DNA from: an uncultured Gammaproteobacteria bacterium
GTDB lineage: Bacteria > Pseudomonadota > Gammaproteobacteria > Steroidobacterales > JABDMI01
NCBI GenBank assembly: GCA_938039225.1
Contig: CALHVH010000180.1
Coordinates: forward strand, 1 to 6,551
Direction: 5' to 3'
Length of the DNA stretch: 6,551 bases
Positions 1 to 6,014 of this stretch are shown here, piece by piece. The translations under genes were made by a program, and so were the position numbers. Under the pieces are notes generated by a model. It saw only the letters and a list, made by a program, of their open reading frames with translations, was not told where the DNA came from and made no database searches. The first letter of the stretch is position 1, and the number at the start of each line of letters is the position of its first letter.

Positions 1-62
1 TATGGGATGAACAAGGGCAACTTTTAGTAAGTAGTAATCAAATTTTTACTTTATTTGCTTGA
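1..62 (+). CDS. C-terminal tail of a probable acyl-CoA thioesterase (partial, 5' end outside window)
   Basis: An open frame enters from the left edge (first whole codon at 3) and stops at TGA 60-62, giving WDEQGQLLVSSNQIFTLFA. The pattern 'D-E-x-G-x-L-L-x-S-S-x-Q' resembles the last strand of hotdog-fold acyl-CoA thioesterases of the TesB or 4HBT_3 type, which typically end in a 'd.dG.l.a...Q' strand. Those enzymes hydrolyse acyl-CoA to free acid and CoA. Only 19 residues are visible, so the family call is inference from a short motif. The following hydrolase begins 9 nt later in the same frame, which suggests one transcript. The tail could belong to another protein ending in a similar beta-strand. 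Confidence 0.5.
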   Translation, partial: WDEQGQLLVSSNQIFTLFA

Positions 63-71
63 AAATATACT

Positions 72-569
72 ATGAAGATAATATTTTCACATGGTAAAGA
101 AAGTGGACCTTGGGGGACTAAGATTCAGTATCTTGCAGAGACAGCAAGAGCATTAGATTGTAGTGTTGAGAGTATTGATTACCAAGATATACAAGACGCA
201 GATGAGCGAGTTAGTAAACTAGTAAAAAGTTTACAGAATGAAACTCAAGAGTATGTATTAGTAGGTTCAAGTATGGGCGGTTATGTTTCATTAGTTGCTG
301 CAAGCCAATTAAACCCTAAAGGCGTTTTTCTTTTAGCACCTGCACTCTATATGCAAGGCTATGAAACTGCTGATTACGCATTAGAACAAGAGAATATTTG
401 TATAGTGCATGCTTGGGAGGATGACATTATTCCCTGGGAAAATAGTCTTAAGTATGCTGAAAAAACTTGGGCTGAATTACATTTAGTAAATAGTGATCAT
501 CGTTTAGTGAGTGTTCTTGAAGATATTGGTGTTTTGTTTAAAACATTTATCCAAAAGCTTAAAGTGTAA
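72..569 (+). CDS. Small alpha/beta-fold hydrolase, 165 aa
   Basis: This is a complete small alpha/beta hydrolase, probably a cytoplasmic esterase or thioesterase-like enzyme of unknown substrate. An N-terminal SHGKES (residues 6-11) forms the oxyanion-hole strand/loop. The nucleophile elbow is G-S-S-M-G at 65-69 with Ser67. An H-x-W-E-D-D-I-I-P segment at 113-121 supplies the likely acid Asp117, and D-H-R-L places the catalytic His at 143, so the triad is intact. There is no signal peptide. The size is near that of the YqiA/YcfP-like single-domain hydrolases, but I cannot assign it to either. ATG 72 is the only reasonable start, because the in-frame stop TGA at 60-62 lies four codons upstream and the next Met is in the nucleophile elbow. 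No clear Shine-Dalgarno precedes it, which fits coupling to the upstream gene. Its 3' end overlaps the convergent cyclase gene by 11 bp. Confidence 0.85.
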   Translation: MKIIFSHGKESGPWGTKIQYLAETARALDCSVESIDYQDIQDADERVSKLVKSLQNETQEYVLVGSSMGGYVSLVAASQLNPKGVFLLAPALYMQGYETADYALEQENICIVHAWEDDIIPWENSLKYAEKTWAELHLVNSDHRLVSVLEDIGVLFKTFIQKLKV

Positions 570-2709
570 TTTGGTTTCTTCCATTAATTTTTGATTCATA
601 GAGTTTTTCGTCAGCAGCTTCTAAAAAAGCACTTATATTTGTATAAGACCTTTTAAACTCAGCGATGCCAATACTTAAAGTAAAGTGTTGAGCTTTAGGT
701 TTCTCTAATAATAAATTTAGTTTAGATGTCATGGTTTGTAAATACTGAGCAGCTTCGTGAGCACTATTTTTTGGAAAAACTATAACGAACTCATCACCAC
801 CTAAACGACCACTAAATGCATGCTGAGGTAAACTATTGCCTAGATGTGCTGCTAGAAGAGTTAAACAGTGATCACCGGTTTTATGCCCAAAAGTATCATT
901 TATTTGCTTAAAATGATCGATATCAATAAATGCAATTGAAACAGGTATTGCTTGATTCTGAGCAAGGGCAAAATGGTTTGATAATTCATTTAATATTGCG
1001 CCGCGGTTCATTAATTGCGTTAGATCATCTGTATTTGCTTTGAGGGAGATTTCATTCAAATTTTTTGAGGTCACTAAAGTCCGTATTAATTCAGTTGCGT
1101 AGCGCTGTAAAGTATCTTTTTGCAAATCATTCAGTATAAGGTTTTCATGCAAACTTAAAATCATTGCTCCCCACTCATCCTTACGCATGCTTATTGGTAA
1201 AAAAAGCATGTTAGGGTTACTTTCAAATAAAGAAAACTCTTCAACATAGAGTAGTACTGGTCTTTTTCGTTTACTTAATTTCTTTAAAGTACTTGTCTTT
1301 GCATTAATATAATTATCGTAATGTGTTTGATCAAGTTCGTTAGATCCAAAGGTTAATACATTATTATCAGATGCATAGATTATTGCACCTGACTTTATAT
1401 TTACCAATCCAGAAAGTTTTGCAAAAAAGTTTTTTACAATTGTTACATCATTATTTTTAGTTGGCTCGGCACGTAGTTGATCACTTGCTTGAGTTAAGAA
1501 CAGAGAAATATTTTTGTCAAATTGCAATACACTGGATACTTCATCTCGTTCAAGTTGAAAATTTAACATTTTGTGTGCTAAAGCAAAGGTTAGTGTAAGT
1601 GCTTGAAAGACTGTTGCAAATTCAAAGCTACTATCGGTGGAGAAGGAATGTGGAATAATAGCAAGAATAGCCAGTAAGCGTAAGCTGGTTGCTATGAACA
1701 GAGGTAAAAATGCAATTACAAAGTATTTTGCATCTACATCACCTTCAAGCCAGAATATTAATGAATAGAGTAAGACTGTAACCATAAATATTAATGCAAG
1801 ACAATTAACTATGCTAAAAGATATATATGGAATCGGATGTATAAAAATCGACAACAAGAAAAAAACTCCAATAAGTATCGTTATTAGATTTATGAACTGA
1901 TACAGTTTGAAGGCTCTCTTTTTTAAATCTAGAAAATCTTGTATAAAAAAACTCATACATAAACAGACTAATGTATAAGTAAATAGTACTAAGTTATATT
2001 CGAATGGTAAAAATTTGGAAAAATTAAACGTATAAATATACCGTGAAATAACAATTATAAAAATTGTGTAGCTTGCTAAATAGTAGATATATTTTAGATG
2101 GGTTCTATCACGGATTACTAGGTAATAAAAAATCAAGTTCACTAAAGTTATAATAAATAAACTACTAATGATGAAGGTGCTTTTGGAAACATACTGGCGA
2201 TCAACTACATGATAGTCTTCAGCATTCCATAGTTCTACCCTTAACTTATTATTTGATCGTGAGTGTAAATATAAATAAATTTCTTGGTCTGCACTATAGC
2301 TATCAGGAAGCGTAAAAACCATTGAACGATGAGAAAATTCGGACCTTGTATTTAAATCAAAACGTCCAAGAGTGGCTATGGGTGTATTCCCATTTAAATC
2401 TGGAATAAATAGTTTAGTTTGATAGAGCGTTGTAGGATTAATAGTGAGTAAATTTTTATTGCCTTGTAAATTCGCCTTATTTAGCTTTACTTTAATCCAA
2501 TAGGCTTTGGTAAAGTTTTTTCTAAATTTTAAAGGCATATTGTCTAATGTCTTAAAATCTGCCTGTGTAGGCACAACGAGTTTTTCGGACTCTACAACAT
2601 CAACAGCCAAATATTCTAAATCAATCAGATTGGTATTGGCAAAAAAACTTTTGCTAAAAAGAAAACAAAAAATCAGAAATAGTGATTGTTTTATTTGATT
2701 ATTAGGCAT
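559..2709 (-). CDS. Membrane diguanylate cyclase: 7TMR-DISMED2 - 7TM - GAF-like - GGDEF (second gene of tandem pair), 716 aa
   Basis: Predicted inner-membrane diguanylate cyclase that condenses two GTP to c-di-GMP in response to a periplasmic signal. Seen in order: signal peptide 1-24 (probable cleavage after FFA); an all-beta sensor about 28-165 with the Y-W-I-K and F-x-H-R-S patterns of 7TMR-DISMED2; seven hydrophobic segments at about 176-197, 205-224, 236-257, 268-288, 293-318, 327-350 and 364-384 (7TMR-DISM_7TM); a GAF-like segment about 395-550; and GGDEF about 553-716. The active site looks complete: DDLT 561-564, metal Asp596 in D-I-D-H-F, N604/D605, and GGDEF at 637-641. The RxxD inhibitory site is missing (PQHA at 628-631). 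The same sensor half occurs in LadS and RetS, with kinase outputs. ATG 2709 is used because an in-frame TGA lies seven codons upstream. A GGTGA at 2728-2732 is rather distant for a ribosome site. The gene lies 49 nt behind its paralogue. Confidence 0.93.
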   Translation of the reverse strand: MPNNQIKQSLFLIFCFLFSKSFFANTNLIDLEYLAVDVVESEKLVVPTQADFKTLDNMPLKFRKNFTKAYWIKVKLNKANLQGNKNLLTINPTTLYQTKLFIPDLNGNTPIATLGRFDLNTRSEFSHRSMVFTLPDSYSADQEIYLYLHSRSNNKLRVELWNAEDYHVVDRQYVSKSTFIISSLFIITLVNLIFYYLVIRDRTHLKYIYYLASYTIFIIVISRYIYTFNFSKFLPFEYNLVLFTYTLVCLCMSFFIQDFLDLKKRAFKLYQFINLITILIGVFFLLSIFIHPIPYISFSIVNCLALIFMVTVLLYSLIFWLEGDVDAKYFVIAFLPLFIATSLRLLAILAIIPHSFSTDSSFEFATVFQALTLTFALAHKMLNFQLERDEVSSVLQFDKNISLFLTQASDQLRAEPTKNNDVTIVKNFFAKLSGLVNIKSGAIIYASDNNVLTFGSNELDQTHYDNYINAKTSTLKKLSKRKRPVLLYVEEFSLFESNPNMLFLPISMRKDEWGAMILSLHENLILNDLQKDTLQRYATELIRTLVTSKNLNEISLKANTDDLTQLMNRGAILNELSNHFALAQNQAIPVSIAFIDIDHFKQINDTFGHKTGDHCLTLLAAHLGNSLPQHAFSGRLGGDEFVIVFPKNSAHEAAQYLQTMTSKLNLLLEKPKAQHFTLSIGIAEFKRSYTNISAFLEAADEKLYESKINGRNQITL

Positions 2710-2758
2710 GGTTACTTTTATTCTTATTCACCTATTTAATTATAGTAAAAAATGTTAT
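2710..2758 (-). promoter_or_regulatory. Intercistronic gap with a possible internal promoter -10 for the downstream cyclase
   Basis: The 49-nt gap between the two cyclase genes has no hairpin that would stop transcription, so co-transcription is likely. On the minus strand it contains a perfect TATAAT at 2744-2739, which would start transcription near 2732 and leave a leader of roughly 23 nt. The hexamer at the expected -35 distance (GCTGCA, 2767-2762) is poor, and the gap is very AT-rich, so this may be chance. A GGTGA lies at 2732-2728, 18 nt before the ATG, which is long for a Shine-Dalgarno. Confidence 0.25.
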
Positions 2759-4954
2759 TTATGCAGCTATGGTAATTTGATTGCGCCCATTTTCCTTGGC
2801 TAGGTAAAGCGTTTCATCGGCCTGACGTAATAAGCTTTTAATATCCATTTCATTGGGTCTGTACTGCGCGATGCCAATACTCAAGGTAAAACTACATTCC
2901 TGATCTTCAATGATTAGTACATCAATCGAGGAAACGGTAGCATCTAAGCTATCTTTTGCCTGATCGGGAAGGTAGTTTGGATATATAAATAGAAATTCGT
3001 CACCACCCATTCGACCAACATAGGCACCTTCTGGTAAAAATCGTCTCGCTTGTAATGCGAGGTAAGCTAAACAGGTATCTCCTGCTTCATGTCCATAAGT
3101 ATCATTAATTAACTTGAAATGATCAATGTCTAAAAAGGCTATAGAAAGAGGCAGACTTGAGGTCAATGCATTGGTCATTTCTTTTTGTAGAACATCTAAG
3201 ATAGCACCGCGATTTAGTACTTGAGTTAGGTGATCTGTTTCAGCACGTATAGAAATATCTTTAAGTTTTTCAGCATTGACTAAAGTACGTATAAGCTCAG
3301 TGGAATACTTTTGTAAGGTATCTAACTGTAAAGAACTAAATTGGCGTGTTAATTCAATGTTCAAAATCATACAGCTCCACTCATGCCCTCTCATATGTAC
3401 CGGAAGAATAAGCATTTTTGAAAACCGCGAAAAAAACGGATGTTTATAAATGGTTAATTCATCGACGGATGTTGTATGACAAATTCGAGAGATTTCTAAT
3501 ATATGATCATGCACATAACTTTCGAAGCCTGTCTGATTAACTGAAGTGTTTGAAAGAATATTTAATTCTGAATCTATTTGGTAAATAATGGCACCGTTAT
3601 TTACATTAAAAAGAGTTTCTAATCGTTCAAAGAATTTATTGATGATAATAAACTCGTGATTGCCAGTTGGATTGGCACGAATATCTGCTCCAACAGCAGA
3701 TAAGAAATTAGAAAAATCTTTATCTATTTTAATTAGGTTACTTACGTTTTTACTATGGTCTTCAGCGTCGTCTCTTTGTTGTCTGATTGATAGAATTCTA
3801 TCGGCTAGACCAAGAGAAAGTATTAATGCTTGTAATACAACGGCTATTTGGAAGCCACTTATTGCAAATTTCCAATTGGGTAAAATATCAAGTATGGCAA
3901 GTATTCGTAGTGCAATGAAAATAAATAAAGGAAGAAAGGCTAAGACAAAGTATTTAGCCGGCCTGTGGTTCTTTGACCATATGTAAATACCGGCGATTAG
4001 ATAAATGGGCATACACACAAGAGTGATAATGTTTAATATGGTAAAGCTAAAGTAAGGTACGGGTTTCATTACTAAGGCAAGTATGAAAATACCCAGTAAA
4101 AGAACTAAAAGAGCTTGTGATAAGCGATAAAATTTAGGTGTAAACTCTTTTAGTTTCAGAAAACCAAGAACAAATAAAACAAAAGAAAAACAAGTTAATG
4201 AAAATAAAGCCGTAGAAGCGTTATAACTAGCAGCTATGTATTTGGAAAAAGAAAATTCGTATATTTTTCCAGTCGTCATTAAAATAAATAATAAGAATGA
4301 ACTTAAGTAAAAAACATAACTTAAATAACTTTTATCACCGATTGCTAAGTAAAAGATAAAGTTAATTAAGATAAGTACAAATAAACTGGCATAAACGGCA
4401 CTGTATATAGAGTTGTATTTGATGTCTTGAACTAAGAATTGATCATGTTCCCAATATTCCATTGTAAAAGAGCTACTGCTACGGGCTGATACATAAAATA
4501 GAATACTTTGTCCTGCTTGGTAGTTATCAGGAATTTCAAACACATGAGATCGACGTGAGAATTTTGCCTGAGTATTGATATCAAAACGTCTGGAAGTATG
4601 AATAGGAGCTTTAGCACTAATCTCTGGGATATACATTTCAATAATATCCAGTGAGCTTGGGGTGATTGTAAACAAATCCCCAGGCATAAACTCACGTCCA
4701 TTGGTTAATGTGGGTTTGAGCCAATAGCTGTTACTTAAGTCAGATTTAAAAATTAAATGCTGATCTTCTAAGCTTTGAAAGCGGTTATCTGTAGGGATGG
4801 CTAGTTCTTGATATTTGCCAACATGCACAACTTGAATAGTTGGATTTAATGCTTCTGCGAAAGCGTTTTGGTTTAGTATCAGACAACACAAAACGGCCAA
4901 CAGCATTACTGTTTGGCGCCTAATTGAATTCATTAAGCCAAGATGTACGCCCAT
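2759..4954 (-). CDS. Membrane diguanylate cyclase: 7TMR-DISMED2 - 7TM - GAF-like - GGDEF (first gene of tandem pair), 731 aa
   Basis: Paralogue of the following gene with the same plan, predicted to make c-di-GMP at the inner membrane. Signal peptide to about residue 34 (AFA/EA); DISMED2-like sensor about 36-170 with Y-W-L-K and F-S-R-R-S; seven membrane segments at about 180-204, 210-229, 243-264, 277-297, 301-325, 333-356 and 366-388; a charged helix 390-412; GAF-like segment about 413-563; GGDEF about 566-731. Key residues are present: D574 and LT 576-577 (DHLT), Asp609 in D-I-D-H-F, N617/D618, and GGDEF 650-654. PEGA at 641-644 replaces the RxxD inhibitory site. In the helix entering the GGDEF domain (545-586) 28 of 42 residues match the paralogue. 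ATG 4954 has AGGGA at 4965-4969, 10 nt upstream. ATG 4933 (Met8) would give a more usual signal peptide but has a poorer ribosome site. This gene probably leads a two-gene operon. Confidence 0.93.
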   Translation of the reverse strand: MGVHLGLMNSIRRQTVMLLAVLCCLILNQNAFAEALNPTIQVVHVGKYQELAIPTDNRFQSLEDQHLIFKSDLSNSYWLKPTLTNGREFMPGDLFTITPSSLDIIEMYIPEISAKAPIHTSRRFDINTQAKFSRRSHVFEIPDNYQAGQSILFYVSARSSSSFTMEYWEHDQFLVQDIKYNSIYSAVYASLFVLILINFIFYLAIGDKSYLSYVFYLSSFLLFILMTTGKIYEFSFSKYIAASYNASTALFSLTCFSFVLFVLGFLKLKEFTPKFYRLSQALLVLLLGIFILALVMKPVPYFSFTILNIITLVCMPIYLIAGIYIWSKNHRPAKYFVLAFLPLFIFIALRILAILDILPNWKFAISGFQIAVVLQALILSLGLADRILSIRQQRDDAEDHSKNVSNLIKIDKDFSNFLSAVGADIRANPTGNHEFIIINKFFERLETLFNVNNGAIIYQIDSELNILSNTSVNQTGFESYVHDHILEISRICHTTSVDELTIYKHPFFSRFSKMLILPVHMRGHEWSCMILNIELTRQFSSLQLDTLQKYSTELIRTLVNAEKLKDISIRAETDHLTQVLNRGAILDVLQKEMTNALTSSLPLSIAFLDIDHFKLINDTYGHEAGDTCLAYLALQARRFLPEGAYVGRMGGDEFLFIYPNYLPDQAKDSLDATVSSIDVLIIEDQECSFTLSIGIAQYRPNEMDIKSLLRQADETLYLAKENGRNQITIAA

Positions 4955-4964
4955 CTATTACTAA

Positions 4965-4969
4965 TCCCT
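4965..4969 (-). promoter_or_regulatory. Shine-Dalgarno AGGGA deciding the ATG 4954 start
   Basis: On the minus strand AGGGA sits 10 nt before ATG 4954. The alternative in-frame ATG at 4933 lacks a comparable purine block at good spacing, so the longer form (731 aa) is preferred even though it adds seven residues ahead of the more typical signal-peptide start. Confidence 0.5.
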
Positions 4970-5090
4970 GTAGTAATTCTTTAGTTTTGTTGTTTTATTT
5001 TTGAAACACCTATAATTATTTTTTGCTGTTTCGTTGAGCAATATTACTAGAATGTGAACAAAAGTAAACTGATATAACAGGCGTTGTGTA

Positions 5091-5105
5091 GTCCTTATGT
5101 AGGAC
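5091..5105. repeat. Short perfect inverted repeat GTCCT-N5-AGGAC
   Basis: GTCCT (5091-5095) and AGGAC (5101-5105) are perfect complements around TATGT. On the minus strand no T-run follows, so it is not a normal terminator for the upstream gene. It lies about 22 nt upstream of the candidate -35 of the cyclase operon, a position where a regulator could bind. A wider inverted pair, AATATTAC (5040-5047) and GTAATATT (5106-5113), flanks it. Both could be chance in AT-rich DNA. Confidence 0.35.
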
Positions 5106-5177
5106 GTAATATTAGTATTTTATTTTATAAATCAGATGTTTATAGAGATTTGGTATAGATTTAAAATGACGACCGAC

Positions 5178-5999
5178 CTAAATAAGATTTAGTGTTGAGA
5201 GTTTTTCGCGTACTTTTTGTAACAGATTAGGGTCTATTTCAGTAGTTTGTGCCCACTCTGTTAATTCTAGCCATTCTTTTACCTCACTCACTTTTAATGA
5301 GTATTCAGAGGCAATTAGGGTGCTAGCAATTGGTGATTTTTTAAGTTTTTGTGCAGTTTCTAATACAACAGTAATCATCTTCAGAATACGATTTTGCGCA
5401 TCTTTAAAGAGAGTCTTACGTACACAAATAACAAAACAGGGCCATGGGGTAAGAAGATTGGCAATTCGTCTAAACTCACCACTATCCACGTAAGGTTGAG
5501 TCATAAATTTTTCCCATAAAAAAACAAAATCCCCTCCTTGTTTAAACAGTTCTCTTGCTCCAGATAGATTATTCACAATCTCGAAGCTATTTTCATCGAG
5601 CTGAAGTTCTTCTTGTTCAGCTAAAAGATAAGCCATTAAGTTTGATCCTGACCCAAAGCGACTGATTGCAAACTTTGCATTGCTGATATCGTCAAGTTGG
5701 TATAAATCTGATTTTTCTGGAACATTGATTCCCCAAATTAAGGGCGATTGAACGTAAATAGAGATAATTTCGAAATCACCATCTTTAGCTTGTGCTTTAA
5801 CGGCACCTTCGGTCAATAACATGGCGACATCAACTTCATTCTTATTTAAGGCCTTGACCATGCTGCCAGTACCGCTAGGGTAATCATTCCAGAGAGCTTT
5901 TATATTTAATTCATCGAATAAGCCAGCTTTTATGGCCAGATGCCATGGCAAATTAAAATGTTCTGGAACACCACCAACGCGTAATTCTAAGTTTTTCAT
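5178..5999 (-). CDS. CA3427-like periplasmic-binding-protein-fold protein without signal peptide (NMT1/THI5-like superfamily), 273 aa
   Basis: A type II binding-protein fold related to SsuA/THI5-like proteins, with no signal peptide or lipobox, so probably cytosolic. Visible motifs, numbered from ATG 5999: VPEHFNLPW 11-19, P-S-G-T-G-S-M 41-47, DVAMLLTEG 57-65, SPLIWG 85-90, SRFGSGS 113-119, FLWEKF 160-165 and LTPWP 183-187. From memory these match the Candida albicans CA3427 family, whose ligand is unknown. Relation to thiamine-pyrimidine (THI5) proteins suggests a small heterocyclic or sulfonate-like ligand, but that is inference. No ABC permease or ATPase gene is adjacent. The frame is open up to a TTG at 6038, but that would overlap the divergent gene and add 13 residues before the conserved strand, so ATG 5999 is preferred. 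No Shine-Dalgarno precedes it. Automated pipelines would probably call it an 'ABC transporter substrate-binding protein'. Confidence 0.8.
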   Translation of the reverse strand: MKNLELRVGGVPEHFNLPWHLAIKAGLFDELNIKALWNDYPSGTGSMVKALNKNEVDVAMLLTEGAVKAQAKDGDFEIISIYVQSPLIWGINVPEKSDLYQLDDISNAKFAISRFGSGSNLMAYLLAEQEELQLDENSFEIVNNLSGARELFKQGGDFVFLWEKFMTQPYVDSGEFRRIANLLTPWPCFVICVRKTLFKDAQNRILKMITVVLETAQKLKKSPIASTLIASEYSLKVSEVKEWLELTEWAQTTEIDPNLLQKVREKLSTLNLI

Positions 6000-6014
6000 A
6001 GTAAGATTATAACA
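6000..6014. promoter_or_regulatory. 15-bp divergent start region with overlapping promoter elements
   Basis: Only 15 bp separate the ATG of the minus-strand binding-protein gene (5999) from the ATG of the plus-strand AlkB gene (6015). On the minus strand a perfect TATAAT lies at 6011-6006, six nt before the ATG, so transcription would start at or next to the start codon. The hexamer 17 nt further up is weak (TGAAAA, 6034-6029). On the plus strand TAAGAT (6002-6007) and TATAAC (6008-6013) are -10-like and equally close to their ATG. Neither gene has a clear ribosome-binding site. This suggests leaderless messages or promoters placed inside the opposite coding sequence. Confidence 0.4.

Larger units (their letters stand above)
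4955..5177 (-). promoter_or_regulatory. 223-nt intergenic region carrying the likely promoter of the cyclase pair
   Basis: This is the only sizeable non-coding stretch in the window, lying between the stop of the binding-protein gene and the start of the first cyclase. The best promoter-like pair I find on the minus strand is TTTACT (5068-5063), 16 nt, TAATAT (5046-5041), each matching 4 of 6 consensus bases. An alternative is TTGCTC (5041-5036) with AATTAT (5017-5012). Neither is strong, and the AT-richness makes chance matches common. I see no classic hairpin plus T-tract terminator for the upstream gene, and no small ORF I would support. Confidence 0.35.

Noticed and set aside
2507..2698. 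Plus-strand open frame of 63 codons
   Set aside because: Antisense to the signal-peptide and early sensor part of the second cyclase; no support as a gene.
3660..3986. Plus-strand open frame of 108 codons
   Set aside because: Antisense to the membrane and linker-coding part of the first cyclase; composition is that of a shadow frame, with no motif.
4432..4701. Minus-strand open frame of 89 codons inside the first cyclase gene
   Set aside because: It lies wholly within the DISMED2-coding part in another frame on the same strand, has no recognisable domain, and is explained by the real gene.
5051..5070. TGTGA half-site suggesting a CRP box upstream of the cyclases
   Set aside because: Only one half matches; the other arm at the required spacing (GTAAA) does not resemble TCACA.
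5959..5970. TGTTCTGGAACA, a palindrome resembling an SOS or damage-response operator upstream of the AlkB gene
   Set aside because: It lies inside the coding sequence of the binding-protein gene and encodes the conserved V-P-E-H motif, so codon constraint explains it. It also does not match the gammaproteobacterial LexA consensus.
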